Positions 1 through 8,635 of a stretch of DNA of 64,000 nt are shown one piece after another; the stretch's first letter is position 1; the number at the start of each line of letters is the position of its first letter. The stretch spans positions 1 through 64,000 of the forward strand of contig JAEWGW010000033.1 of assembly GCA_023388055.1 (NCBI GenBank), in the 5' to 3' direction. The notes under the pieces are model-generated. The model made no database searches, was not told the origin of the DNA, and saw only the letters and a program-made list of their open reading frames with translations. This DNA comes from Bacillota bacterium (GTDB lineage: Bacteria; Bacillota; Bacilli; Paenibacillales; NBRC-103111). The position numbers were made by a program, and so were the translations under genes.

Positions 1-2
1 AA

Positions 3-1358
3 GAGCTGGTTGACCACTTCGTAATGAAGCTGCGTCTGGTGAAATTTGCCCGGACACCGGAATACAATGAGCTGTTCAGCGGCGACCCCACTTGGGTAAC
101 CGAATCTATCGGCGGTGTAGGCATGGATGGCCGTCCGCTGGTCACCAAGAACTCTTTCCGGTTCCTGCACACCCTCGACAACCTGGGCCCGTCCCCGGAG
201 CCGAACCTGACTGTGCTTTGGTCCAACCATCTGCCGGAAGCCTTCAAGGACTACTGTGCCAAGATGTCCATCCAAACCAGCGCCATCCAATATGAGTCCG
301 ACGATCTCATGCGCAACGAGTTCGGCGATGACTATGCCATCGCCTGCTGCGTATCCGCTATGCGCGTCGGCAAACAAATGCAATTCTTCGGCGCCCGCGC
401 CAACCTGGCCAAGGCTCTGCTGTACGCCATCAACGGCGGCGTGGACGAAAAACTGAAGATCCAAGTCGGCCCGACCTTCGCTCCCATCAAATCCGAATAC
501 CTGGACTTCGACGAAGTCATGAAAAAATTCGATTCCATGATGGAATGGCTGGCTGAGCTGTACATCAATACCTTAAACTGCATTCACTACATGCATGACA
601 AATACAGCTACGAGCGCATCGAAATGGCCCTGCATGACACCCACATCCTGCGCACCATGGCTACCGGTATCGCCGGTTTGTCCGTAGCAGCTGACTCCCT
701 GTCCGCCATCAAATTCGGCAAGGTCAAGACCATCCGTGATGACAACGGCCTGGTTGTAGACTTCGCCATCGAGGGTGAATTCCCGAAATACGGCAACAAC
801 GATGACCGTGTGGACCAACTGGCTGTACAACTGGTAGAATCCTTCATGACCAAGCTGCGCAAGCACAAGACTTACCGGGATTCCGTACATTCCATGTCCA
901 TTCTGACCATCACCTCCAACGTGGTGTACGGCAAGAAAACCGGCAATACACCGGACGGACGCCGCGCGGGCGAACCGTTTGCACCTGGCGCCAACCCGAT
1001 GCACGGCCGCGACGAGAAGGGCGCATTGGCTTCTCTGTCCTCCGTGTCCAAGATCCCGTACCAATATTCCGTGGACGGCATCTCCAACACCTTCTCCATC
1101 GTGCCGCATGCGCTGGGCAAGGATGACAAGAGCCAAGTGAAGAACCTGGTTGCCATCCTGGACGGTTATGCCTCCAAACATGGCCACCACTTGAACATCA
1201 ACGTGTTCAACCGCGAAACTCTGATGGATGCTATGGAGCATCCGGAGAAGTACCCGCAGCTGACCATCCGGGTTTCCGGCTATGCGGTTAACTTCATCAA
1301 GCTGACCCGCGAGCAGCAAGCAGACGTTATCCACCGGACCTTCCACGCTACCATGTAA
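3..1358 (+). CDS. pflB: Pyruvate formate-lyase (formate C-acetyltransferase), 3' part
   Basis: Glycyl-radical enzyme that converts pyruvate and CoA into acetyl-CoA and formate in anaerobic metabolism; cytosolic. The frame is open to the left edge, so about 450 of roughly 750 residues are visible and the true start lies outside. Seen here: the two adjacent catalytic cysteines in IACCVSAM (about nt 345) and, near the C-terminus, the glycyl-radical loop RVSGYAV (nt 1269-1289). The stop TAA is followed directly by a second TAA. Codon use is strongly biased, as in a highly expressed gene. The activase gene pflA, often adjacent, is not among the next genes; it may lie elsewhere. Confidence 0.97.
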   Translation, partial: ELVDHFVMKLRLVKFARTPEYNELFSGDPTWVTESIGGVGMDGRPLVTKNSFRFLHTLDNLGPSPEPNLTVLWSNHLPEAFKDYCAKMSIQTSAIQYESDDLMRNEFGDDYAIACCVSAMRVGKQMQFFGARANLAKALLYAINGGVDEKLKIQVGPTFAPIKSEYLDFDEVMKKFDSMMEWLAELYINTLNCIHYMHDKYSYERIEMALHDTHILRTMATGIAGLSVAADSLSAIKFGKVKTIRDDNGLVVDFAIEGEFPKYGNNDDRVDQLAVQLVESFMTKLRKHKTYRDSVHSMSILTITSNVVYGKKTGNTPDGRRAGEPFAPGANPMHGRDEKGALASLSSVSKIPYQYSVDGISNTFSIVPHALGKDDKSQVKNLVAILDGYASKHGHHLNINVFNRETLMDAMEHPEKYPQLTIRVSGYAVNFIKLTREQQADVIHRTFHATM

Positions 1359-1370
1359 TAAAGGAAACTT

Positions 1371-1470
1371 GCCTTCCGGGACTTGTTCATCAAGTCCTGG
1401 AGACGGCAGTCCGGCTTGTATACAGCAATGCCCATACAGATAGAAGCCTGCGCATACGCAGGCTTTTGCC
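1371..1470 (+). terminator. Hairpin and terminator after pflB
   Basis: Two hairpins lie between pflB and the next gene. The first (1371-1409) has the arms GGACTTG and CAAGTCC around TTCAT, with partial outer pairing. The second (1444-1467) pairs AAGCCTGCG with CGCAGGCTT around CATA and runs into TTTTG, the usual form of an intrinsic terminator. It should separate pflB from the hydrogenase-sensor unit. Confidence 0.7.
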
Positions 1471-1479
1471 TGTTATAGA

Positions 1480-1497
1480 TTGTGACTATTTTCACAA
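1480..1497. promoter_or_regulatory. Rex/Fnr-type operator
   Basis: The sequence TTGTGACTATTTTCACAA is a perfect inverted repeat TTGTGA-N6-TCACAA. It matches the consensus for Rex (NADH/NAD+ sensing repressor) and the TGTGA-N6-TCACA box of Bacillus Fnr. It ends 24 bp before the TTG start of the ferredoxin gene. That position fits a repressor better than an activator, because an Fnr site at -41 would put the transcription start inside the gene. Which protein binds cannot be decided from sequence alone. Confidence 0.6.
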
Positions 1498-1521
1498 GAG
1501 AAGAGTAAAGGAAGATGCCGG

Positions 1522-1770
1522 TTGACAAAGCAAATCTCGGTTTGTATCGGAAGCTCCTGCCACCTGAAGGGCGCGTACCGCCTGATTGAAGAGCTGCGCC
1601 AATTGATCGCCAGCCGCGGACTATTGGAGCAAGTGGAATTGAAAGCGAATTTTTGCGCTGGCCGCTGCCAGCATGCCGTGTCCGTCCAAGTGGACGGCAA
1701 ACCCTGCATTCAGGTCAATGAAGAAGGCATCGGGCAATTCCTGAAGGAAGTGCTGGAGGAGAGAATATAA
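1522..1770 (+). CDS. NuoE-like thioredoxin-fold (2Fe-2S) ferredoxin
   Basis: 82-residue protein of the small NuoE/HydC-type ferredoxin family. Cysteines C8 and C13 (CIGSSC) and C45 and C49 (CAGRC) form the expected C-x4-C ... C-x3-C ligand set for one 2Fe-2S cluster. The TTG start is supported by AAGGAAG about 8 nt upstream. It sits two bases before the next gene, so the two are almost certainly co-transcribed. As the small partner of the hydrogenase-like protein it probably carries electrons to or from it. A Rex/Fnr-type site lies just upstream. Confidence 0.85.
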   Translation: MTKQISVCIGSSCHLKGAYRLIEELRQLIASRGLLEQVELKANFCAGRCQHAVSVQVDGKPCIQVNEEGIGQFLKEVLEERI

Positions 1771-1772
1771 CC

Positions 1773-3473
1773 ATGGGACTGCTTCATTTCCAGGCCGCCA
1801 ATTGCAAGAATTGCTACCGGTGCATCCGCACCTGCCCGGTCAAAGCCATTGAATTCAAGGATAACCAGGCCCGCATTGTGGCCGAGGAATGTATTTTTTG
1901 CTGCAGATGTATGAAGGAGTGTCCGCAGAATGCCAAAACCGTGGAATCCGACGCCGGCAAGGTCCTGCGGATGCTCCAGTCCGGCGCAGAGGTAATTGTT
2001 AGTCTGGCGCCTTCCTTCGCCGGCTTTACCCCGGACCCTCATGGATATATCCGGCGGCTGTACCAGGCGGGATTCGCCCAGGTGCGGGAAACGGCAGAGG
2101 CCGCAGAGGAAATTTCACGCTGTTATGAGGAGGAGTTCCAGCGCAAGGGACGGCTTATCACCACGGCTTGCCCTGTGGTCGTGGAATACATCGAGAAGTA
2201 CAGTCCCCAGTGGGTGCCTTATTTGGCCGAGGCGGATTCACCGTTGATGGCCCATGCCAAGTGGATCAAGGAGCGGTATCCCCAGGCGAAGGTGGTATTC
2301 GTAGGGCCGTGTTACGCCAAAAAAACGGAAGCGGATCAACAGCCCGGTTATGTGGATGCCGTGCTGACCTTTGAGGAAGTGGAATGGCTGCCCCTGCTCG
2401 CTGTGGAGGAGGGGGCTTTTGAAGCAGGAGCTTCCACTTCCGTCGCAGAAACTGCCGCGGCCGCTCAGGCTTCATTAATGGAGGCGCGGCTGTACCCTAT
2501 CGATGGCGGTGTTGTGGAAACCACCTTCAAATCCGGCAACGGCCATCCTGCATCCACCCGCCTCCGGGCGGTATCCGGCATTGAGAACTGCCGCAAGCTC
2601 CTGTCCTCCCTGAAGGAGCTGCCGGAGGGGTATTTCCTGGAGATGAACGCCTGTGAGGGCGGCTGCATCAACGGCCCTGCCGCGGGCAGCCACATCCATC
2701 CGCTGCTGAAGCAGGACCGGATTCTTGCTTACCGGCAGAACCCGGCGCCCCAGGGCCCTGCTCTGCCGATGGCAAACAAAGAGATGATCCGCCGCACCTT
2801 CCGCGACCGCAGTAAAGCCCCTGTCCGTTATTCCAAGGAGGCGATCCGCGACATTCTCCTGAAGCTGGGCAAGGAGCGCCGGGAGGATGAGCTGAATTGC
2901 GGCGCCTGCGGCTACGACACCTGCAAGGACAAGGCGGAGGCGGTGCTGGCCGGCAAGGCCGAGCTGTACATGTGCATGCCCTATGCCCAAGCCAAAGCGG
3001 AATCCTTTGCCCATGTCCTGCTGGAGAAAACACCCAATGCGGTAATTGCCGTGACAGACCAGCATCTGATTAAGGAAGTGAACGCTGCCGTTGGCATATT
3101 TTTTCAGACCGATCCCCAGGAGCTGCTGGGCCTTCCTCTGGAATATCTGATTCCCATGGAGGAAATAACCCTGTCTCCGAATGAACAGTCACGGAAGAAG
3201 CTGTATTTTCCCGAGCTGCGCAAAACGGCTATTGTTTCCGCCGCTTTTGTGCCCGAGCAGCAGCTGTTTCTGGTGATTCTCCATGATCTGACCGAGCAGG
3301 AGCAGGAGCAGGAAAAGCTGCGGGTGCTGAAGCAGGAAACGGTGGAGATGGCCCAGCGGGTCATTGAGAACCAGATGCGGGTGGCCCAGGAGATCGCCGG
3401 CCTTCTAGGCGAAACCACAGCCGAAACCAAGGTGACGCTGACCAAAATGAAGCGGCTTTTGCTGGAGGATTGA
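1773..3473 (+). CDS. Sensory [FeFe]-hydrogenase-like protein with PAS domain (HydS type)
   Basis: 566 residues. Two 4Fe-4S motifs at residues 11-21 (CKNCYRCIRTC) and 40-50; an [FeFe]-hydrogenase H-cluster domain at about 70-310; a second cluster motif at 376-401 (CGACGYDTC then C401); a PAS domain from about 411 and a C-terminal coiled coil. All four H-cluster cysteines are present: C133 (TACP), C180 (GPC), C294 and C298 (ACEGGC). The proton-transfer cysteine of catalytic enzymes (TSCCP) is alanine here, and the MPC methionine is glycine, both described for sensory group C enzymes. It therefore more likely senses hydrogen or redox state than makes hydrogen. The downstream phosphatase is the likely output. 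Confidence 0.85.
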   Translation: MGLLHFQAANCKNCYRCIRTCPVKAIEFKDNQARIVAEECIFCCRCMKECPQNAKTVESDAGKVLRMLQSGAEVIVSLAPSFAGFTPDPHGYIRRLYQAGFAQVRETAEAAEEISRCYEEEFQRKGRLITTACPVVVEYIEKYSPQWVPYLAEADSPLMAHAKWIKERYPQAKVVFVGPCYAKKTEADQQPGYVDAVLTFEEVEWLPLLAVEEGAFEAGASTSVAETAAAAQASLMEARLYPIDGGVVETTFKSGNGHPASTRLRAVSGIENCRKLLSSLKELPEGYFLEMNACEGGCINGPAAGSHIHPLLKQDRILAYRQNPAPQGPALPMANKEMIRRTFRDRSKAPVRYSKEAIRDILLKLGKERREDELNCGACGYDTCKDKAEAVLAGKAELYMCMPYAQAKAESFAHVLLEKTPNAVIAVTDQHLIKEVNAAVGIFFQTDPQELLGLPLEYLIPMEEITLSPNEQSRKKLYFPELRKTAIVSAAFVPEQQLFLVILHDLTEQEQEQEKLRVLKQETVEMAQRVIENQMRVAQEIAGLLGETTAETKVTLTKMKRLLLED

Positions 3474-3477
3474 GACC

Positions 3478-4650
3478 ATGTCGATGATGGAGCACCGCAT
3501 CTTTGCCGATGTGGGATTTAGCAGCCTGAATAAGGCGGGGGAGGAGCTGTGCGGCGACAAGGTCCATATTACCCGGACGCCGGATTCGGCGGTGATCGTG
3601 CTGGCGGATGGCCTGGGCAGCGGGGTAAAAGCCAACATTCTGGCCACCCTCACCTCCAAAATAGCCGGGGATATGCTGCGGATGGGGAGCGATATTGAGG
3701 ATGTGGTGGATACCCTGACCCAGACGCTGCCGGTGTGCAAGGTCCGCGGTGTGGCGTATTCCACCTTTACCATTTTTCAAGTGTTCGCCGACGGACGGGC
3801 ATACCTTGTGGAATATGACAATCCCTCCACCTTCTTCTTCCGGCAGGGGAAGCTGGAGGAGCTGTATTATCTGGAGCGGACAGTTAACGGAAAAATGATC
3901 AAGGAATCCCGCTTCCGCGTCACCGAGGAGGATACGGTGGTGCTGATCAGCGACGGAGCCGTCCATGCCGGTGTGGGGCAGATTCTGAATCTGGGCTGGC
4001 AGTGGAGCCATATCGCCGAGCATCTGGGCAAAATCGTGCCGGAAACCGCCTCCACCCGGGCGGTGGCCCGGCAGCTGGCGGAGGCCTGCGAGGCGCTGTA
4101 CTGCGGCAAACCCGGCGACGACACCACGGCGGTGGCGGTGCGCTTCCGCATGGCCAGTTCCGTGACGCTGCTGGTGGGACCACCCAGCAATCCGGAGCTG
4201 GACAGCCGGATTGTGCGGGAATGGTTCACCCGTCCCGGGAAAAAGGTGGTGTGCGGCGGAACCTCCGCCACTATCGCCTCCCGGGAGCTGGGTGAGGAGC
4301 TGGAGGTGGATTGGTCCTCCGCCTCCGACCCGGATATTCCTCCGGCAGGGAAGCTGGCCGGGGTGGATCTGGTGACGGAAGGGGTGCTCACCCTCCGCAA
4401 GGTGCTGGAATATCTGCAGGCCTACAAGGCCGGGGGGACCCTGGACCGGAAAAGCAATGGCGCCTCCCGGCTGGCCAGGCTGCTGCTGCGGGAGGCTACG
4501 GAGATCCATTTTATTGTGGGCACAGCCATTAATCCGGCGCATCAGAATCCCAACTTCCCCCAGGATCTGAATATCAAGCTGCGGATTGTCAACGATATGA
4601 TCCGCACGCTGCGGGAATTGGACAAACCCACCTCCATCACCCTATACTAA
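3478..4650 (+). CDS. SpoIIE/PP2C-family serine phosphatase
   Basis: 390 residues, starting 4 nt after the H-cluster gene. It shows the metal-binding motifs of SpoIIE-type PP2C phosphatases: DGLGSG (about residue 42), SDGAVHAG (about 160) and GDDTT (about 211). The region after residue 220 has no domain I recognise. Such phosphatases usually dephosphorylate anti-sigma antagonists or other serine/threonine phosphoproteins. Here it is the probable effector of the sensor encoded just upstream, in the order ferredoxin, H-cluster/PAS protein, phosphatase known from other Firmicutes. No transmembrane segment is visible, so it should act in the cytosol. Its target is not in the window. Confidence 0.85.
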   Translation: MSMMEHRIFADVGFSSLNKAGEELCGDKVHITRTPDSAVIVLADGLGSGVKANILATLTSKIAGDMLRMGSDIEDVVDTLTQTLPVCKVRGVAYSTFTIFQVFADGRAYLVEYDNPSTFFFRQGKLEELYYLERTVNGKMIKESRFRVTEEDTVVLISDGAVHAGVGQILNLGWQWSHIAEHLGKIVPETASTRAVARQLAEACEALYCGKPGDDTTAVAVRFRMASSVTLLVGPPSNPELDSRIVREWFTRPGKKVVCGGTSATIASRELGEELEVDWSSASDPDIPPAGKLAGVDLVTEGVLTLRKVLEYLQAYKAGGTLDRKSNGASRLARLLLREATEIHFIVGTAINPAHQNPNFPQDLNIKLRIVNDMIRTLRELDKPTSITLY

Positions 4651-4681
4651 GATGCCAGTGGTCTGCCCAACGGAGTGCTTT

Positions 4682-4900
4682 GGGTGAAACCATATTCCTG
4701 CAACATGAAACGGGAGGGATAGGTTGTGAAAGTTTTCCGCAAGGAAAACTGGCTTCGGAAGCATACGCTTTTGAGGGCGAGTTTTTTGTTGGCTTTGAAA
4801 CCTTAATAATCGAATCCAATCAAGGCCAACAAAACGTGTTTGAGCTTCCAAGCCAAGCCTATCCCGGTAGTGAAGGTTGCCCATGAATATGGTTTCACCC
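4682..4900. repeat. Long imperfect palindrome, about 219 bp
   Basis: The gene-free stretch 4651-4946 is mostly one large inverted repeat. Outer arms GGGTGAAACCATATTC (4682-4697) and GAATATGGTTTCACCC (4885-4900) match perfectly. Nested pairs follow in register: GGGATAGG (4716) with CCTATCCC (4858), GGAAGC (4757) with GCTTCC (4844), and TTTTGTTGGC (4784) with GCCAACAAAA (4825). It could be a MITE or a structured RNA. No open reading frame of note is inside and no clear target-site duplication was seen. Confidence 0.7.
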
Positions 4901-4946
4901 TTGTCTTTTCGCGCACTCCGGCAGCGCCAAAACGGACAACGATACG

Positions 4947-5939
4947 GTGAGGACAATGAATGTGAATTGGAATAAATTATATATCTTTGCATGCAGGGAA
5001 GAGGAGCTGGACCTGTGCCGCTTGGAGCAGCGTGCGCTGTTCGGCGCACAGATGGAGGCTTCTGCTTCCCCGGGAGGCTGGCTGGCCTCCTCCCGTTTGA
5101 TTGAGCCGGGCCGGAGCCCCTTTATCCGGCACCGGCTGTTGGTGCGGAGGTCCGCCTCCTCCCTGGAGGAGCTCATCGCCCGTGCAGAGGGCTGGAGCAT
5201 GGAAGGCCAAACCTTCAAGATCCGCTATGTACCCACGGCGGAAGCAGGCTTTGACTACGATGCCTGCCGGGGCATAGAGCGCCGGATCGGCGCAGTTATA
5301 CGCGGCAAGGCGGAGATGCGGCAGCCCGAGGTGGTGCTGGGCGTTACCTGTACCGGCCGTGCGGAAGAAGGCTGGCTCCTGGGGGAGCTGGCAGATAATC
5401 CGGCCGTTTGGCTGGCCCACCAGAACAAGCCCCAGAGCTACTCCACCGCTCTTAGCACACGGGTCGCCCGGCCTTTGGTGAACATCGCCCTTCCTTTTCC
5501 CGACGGGGAGCTGGGAGACCGCACCCTGCTGGACCCCTGCTGCGGAATGGGTACGGTGCTGATTGAGGCGCTGTCCATGGGTGTGTCCGCCGCCGGCTCC
5601 GATATGAACCCGCTGGCCGTTCAGGGCGCCCGGGTTAACCTGGCTTATTACGGGTATTCCGATGCGGTGAAGTTATGTGACATTGCCCATGCCCAGGGTG
5701 CATATGATGCAGTAATCGCCGATCTTCCCTACAATCTGTGCTCGAAGAGTCCGCGGGAGGAGCTGTTGGCCATTCTCCGTCATGCGGCAAGGCTGGCGGA
5801 ACGGGTTGTGCTGGTCACCACGGAAGCCGAGGAGCTGGATGATCTGGTTCGTGAAGCATGTCTTCTGGTGGAGGACAGCTGCCGGATTCCCAAGGGCAAG
5901 CTGGTCCGCCGGGTTTTGCTGTGCCGCCTTGTCCCGTAA
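4947..5939 (+). CDS. TRM11/UPF0020-family RNA methyltransferase
   Basis: 330-residue class I SAM-dependent methyltransferase of the THUMP/UPF0020 type that methylates RNA bases. Motifs: SAM loop LDPCCGMGTVLIEA (about residues 192-205), acidic SDMNP (about 215), and the amino-methylating catalytic motif DLPYN (about 258). The N-terminal 170 residues, which should bind RNA, are less conserved. The GTG at 4947 is used here; an ATG at 4956 is in frame, and neither has a strong ribosome binding site. The gene stands alone between a palindrome and prkA. The substrate (tRNA or rRNA position) cannot be told from sequence. Confidence 0.8.
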   Translation: MRTMNVNWNKLYIFACREEELDLCRLEQRALFGAQMEASASPGGWLASSRLIEPGRSPFIRHRLLVRRSASSLEELIARAEGWSMEGQTFKIRYVPTAEAGFDYDACRGIERRIGAVIRGKAEMRQPEVVLGVTCTGRAEEGWLLGELADNPAVWLAHQNKPQSYSTALSTRVARPLVNIALPFPDGELGDRTLLDPCCGMGTVLIEALSMGVSAAGSDMNPLAVQGARVNLAYYGYSDAVKLCDIAHAQGAYDAVIADLPYNLCSKSPREELLAILRHAARLAERVVLVTTEAEELDDLVREACLLVEDSCRIPKGKLVRRVLLCRLVP

Positions 5940-6148
5940 TCGAAGCCCAAAATTTCGTAAAATTCGGTAAACTCTCCTCCCCCGCCTGCATATTTATTAA
6001 ATACATTCCTTACGCATCCCCAAAATGAAGAGCAGCGTATGTTCCTTTTGAAAATGCGGAATGGGTACACACGGTCATGTCAGCTAACCTTCAACAAAGT
6101 GTCAGGATGCTGCCAAGAGATGCATGAGTGATCGGGAGGAGGGTTACC

Positions 6149-8044
6149 ATGAGTATTTTTAAGAAGATTTCGGATTACCGGGCGGAGAATGAACGCCTTG
6201 CGTGGAAAGGGAACTTTGCAGAGTATTACGAACTGGTGAGGAAAAACCCGAAGCTGGCGATGACGGCCCATTCCAGGGTGTTCAACATGATCGCCTCCAA
6301 GGGAACCGAGGAGCGGAACGGCCAGATCCGCTACAAGTTTTTTGACAATGATATTTTCGGGCTGGACCGGGCGCTGGAGAAGCTGGTTGAGGAGTATTTC
6401 CATTCCTCCGCCAGACGGCTGGATGTCCGCAAGCGGATCCTGCTCCTGATGGGGCCTGTCAGCGGCGGCAAATCCACACTGGTCACCATGCTCAAGAAAG
6501 GCCTGGAGGAATACTCCCGCACCGACGACGGCGCGGTGTATGCCATTTCCGGCTGCCCCATGCACGAGGAACCGCTGCACCTGATTCCGGGCGAGCTGCG
6601 GGCGGATGTAGAGAAGGAGCTGGGGATCAAGATTGAAGGCAATCTGTGCCCCTCCTGCCAGATGCGGCTGAAAACCGAATATGCGGGACGCATTGAGGAT
6701 GTGGTGGTAGAGCGGGTCTTCATCTCCGAGGTGGACCGGGTGGGCGTCGGCACCTTCAGCCCCTCCGACCCCAAGTCCCAGGATATTGCCGATTTGACCG
6801 GCAGCATTGATTTTTCCACCATAACCGAATACGGCTCGGAATCCGATCCCCGCGCATACCGGTTTGACGGAGAATTGAACAAGGCCAACCGGGGGCTTAT
6901 GGAGTTCCAGGAAATGCTCAAGTGCGACGAGAAATTCCTGTGGAACCTGCTGTCCCTTACCCAGGAAGGCAACTTCAAGGCGGGACGTTTCGCCCTGATC
7001 AGCGCGGATGAGCTCATTGTGGCCCATACCAACGAATCCGAGTACAAGTCGTTTATTGCCAACAAGAAGAATGAAGCGCTGCAGTCGCGGATGATCGTGA
7101 TGCAGATTCCTTATAACTTGAAGGTATCCGAGGAAGAGAAAATCTACGCCAAGCTGATCAAGCAATCGGACATGAACCATGTCCACATTGCGCCGCATGC
7201 ACTGCGTGCCGCTGCCATCTTCTCCATCCTGACCCGGCTGAAGGAAACCAAGAAGCAGGGTATGGATCTGGTGAAGAAGATGCGCATGTACGACGGTGAG
7301 TCCATTGAGGGTTATAAGGAAGCAGATCTCAAGGAAATGCAGAACGAATATGCCGAAGAAGGGATGACGGGCATCGACCCCCGTTATGTCATCAACCGGA
7401 TTTCCAGCGCCTTGATCCGCAAGGATGTGCAGTGTATCAACGCTCTGGATGTGCTCCGCGCCTTGAAGGACGGCCTGGACCAGCATCCCTCCATCACCAA
7501 GGACGAGCGGGAGCGCTATCTGAACTTCATTTCCGTAGCCCGCAAGGAATACGACGAGCTGGCGAAGAAGGAGATCCAGAAGGCCTTCGTGTATTCCTTC
7601 GAGGAGTCGGCCAAAACCCTGTTCAACAACTATCTGGATAATATTGAAGCCTTCTGCAACTGGCAGAAGATCAAGGATCCCCTTACCGGGGAGAATGTGG
7701 ACCCGGACGAACGCCTGATGCGCTCTATCGAGGAGCAGATCGGCATCAGTGAAAATGCCAAAAAGGCCTTCCGGGAGGAAATCCTCATTCGTATGTCCTC
7801 CTACCAGCGTAAAGGCAAAAAGTTCGAATACAATACCCATGAGCGTCTGCGGGAAGCCATTGAGAAGAAGCTGTTTACCGATCTGAAGGATATCGTGAAG
7901 ATTACCACCTCCTCCAAAACGCCGGATGAGCAGCAGCTGAAGCGGATTAATGAAGTAACGGCGCGGCTTATCGAGGATAATCATTATTGCCCGGTATGCG
8001 CCAACGAGCTCCTGCGGTATGTGGGCAGTCTGTTGAACCGGTAA
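6149..8044 (+). CDS. prkA: PrkA family AAA+ protein (serine protein kinase)
   Basis: 631 residues from the ATG preceded by GGGAGGAGGG; an in-frame GTG at 6128 lacks such a site. An AAA+ domain with P-loop GPVSGGKSTL (about residues 109-118) is followed by the PrkA C-terminal domain with the end motif CPVCANELL. PrkA was described as a serine kinase linked to sporulation and stationary phase in Bacillus; its exact biochemical role is debated. The usual neighbours yhbH and spoVR are not beside it here: the next gene is a convergent XRE regulator. The 209-bp upstream region shows no clear vegetative promoter. Confidence 0.95.
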   Translation: MSIFKKISDYRAENERLAWKGNFAEYYELVRKNPKLAMTAHSRVFNMIASKGTEERNGQIRYKFFDNDIFGLDRALEKLVEEYFHSSARRLDVRKRILLLMGPVSGGKSTLVTMLKKGLEEYSRTDDGAVYAISGCPMHEEPLHLIPGELRADVEKELGIKIEGNLCPSCQMRLKTEYAGRIEDVVVERVFISEVDRVGVGTFSPSDPKSQDIADLTGSIDFSTITEYGSESDPRAYRFDGELNKANRGLMEFQEMLKCDEKFLWNLLSLTQEGNFKAGRFALISADELIVAHTNESEYKSFIANKKNEALQSRMIVMQIPYNLKVSEEEKIYAKLIKQSDMNHVHIAPHALRAAAIFSILTRLKETKKQGMDLVKKMRMYDGESIEGYKEADLKEMQNEYAEEGMTGIDPRYVINRISSALIRKDVQCINALDVLRALKDGLDQHPSITKDERERYLNFISVARKEYDELAKKEIQKAFVYSFEESAKTLFNNYLDNIEAFCNWQKIKDPLTGENVDPDERLMRSIEEQIGISENAKKAFREEILIRMSSYQRKGKKFEYNTHERLREAIEKKLFTDLKDIVKITTSSKTPDEQQLKRINEVTARLIEDNHYCPVCANELLRYVGSLLNR

Positions 8045-8070
8045 TTACCAGCTGTCTGGAAATGAAAAGA

Positions 8071-8119
8071 AACGGCAGAGCCTCCTTTCTGGGTCGGAAA
8101 GAGGCGCTGCCGTTTTTTT
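8071..8119. terminator. Bidirectional terminator between prkA and the XRE gene
   Basis: Hairpin with outer arms AACGGCAG and CTGCCGTT and further pairing CCTTTC/GAAAGAGG, followed by a T run on the plus strand. It lies 2 bp from the stop codon of the convergent regulator gene, so it probably serves both genes. Confidence 0.85.
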
Positions 8120-8120
8120 A

Positions 8121-8456
8121 CTATTCATTGGCTTTCATTTTGGTCGTGCCGTTTTTTTTGCGGTGCCGGATCGTCTGAATGAATGCATCCGCCAGCTCCC
8201 GCTCTTCGTCTGTCCAATGATCGGCAGCGGTGTAACGAGCCCGTCCCTCACTGATGTAATGATCTCTGCCCAGAATGTAATCAATCGTTACTTCAAAATA
8301 ATCCGCAATACGCCGGACCAATTCCAGGGATGGCTCGCGCTGGTCGCGCTCGTACATGCCGATGGCACTTTCACTCAACTGAAACTGCTTGCCGCATTCC
8401 TTCTGTGTGAGTCCCCGCGCCAGGCGGAGACTGCGAAGTCGTTGGCCGAATGTCAT
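8121..8456 (-). CDS. XRE-family transcriptional regulator
   Basis: 111 residues. The N-terminal half is a Cro/C1-type helix-turn-helix (FGQRLRSLRLARGLTQKE ... SESAIGMYERDQREPS), followed by a short charged tail ending KMKANE. I chose the ATG before TFGQ because GGTGATG lies at the right distance; longer in-frame starts exist upstream. It is divergent from the 89-residue protein at 8636. The gap between them holds a promoter and repeated TTCGAGAA motifs that could be its operators. The regulated gene is unknown. Confidence 0.85.
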   Translation of the reverse strand: MTFGQRLRSLRLARGLTQKECGKQFQLSESAIGMYERDQREPSLELVRRIADYFEVTIDYILGRDHYISEGRARYTAADHWTDEERELADAFIQTIRHRKKNGTTKMKANE

Positions 8457-8522
8457 GGCATCATCACCTACCGGAATCATAGCATAACATGTGAGCCAAA
8501 AAGTGAGTGCGTACAAAATGTG

Positions 8523-8610
8523 TTGACTATGCACGGAATGTAACGCTATCATGAAGATTGAACTTATAGGGAAAGTTGTCCCTTCGAGAAAATTCGATAT
8601 CATTCGAGAA
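8523..8610 (+). promoter_or_regulatory. Promoter with repeated TTCGAGAA motifs
   Basis: TTGACT (8523-8528) and TATCAT (8547-8552) are spaced by 18 bp and read toward the gene at 8636. Downstream, TTCGAGAA occurs twice (8584-8591 and 8603-8610) with ATTCGATATC between them. This would suit an operator bound by the adjacent XRE regulator. The assignment is inferred from position only. Confidence 0.4.
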
Positions 8611-8635
8611 TAATCGGGGAGATTCGGGGGTACCC

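Noticed and set aside
1359..1521. Expected pflA (activase) gene after pflB
   Set aside because: Only hairpins and an operator are present; the next gene is a ferredoxin, not a radical SAM protein.
6080..7984. 634-codon open frame antisense to prkA
   Set aside because: The prkA frame has all family motifs; the antisense frame results from GC-rich codon third positions and has no recognisable domain or start signal.
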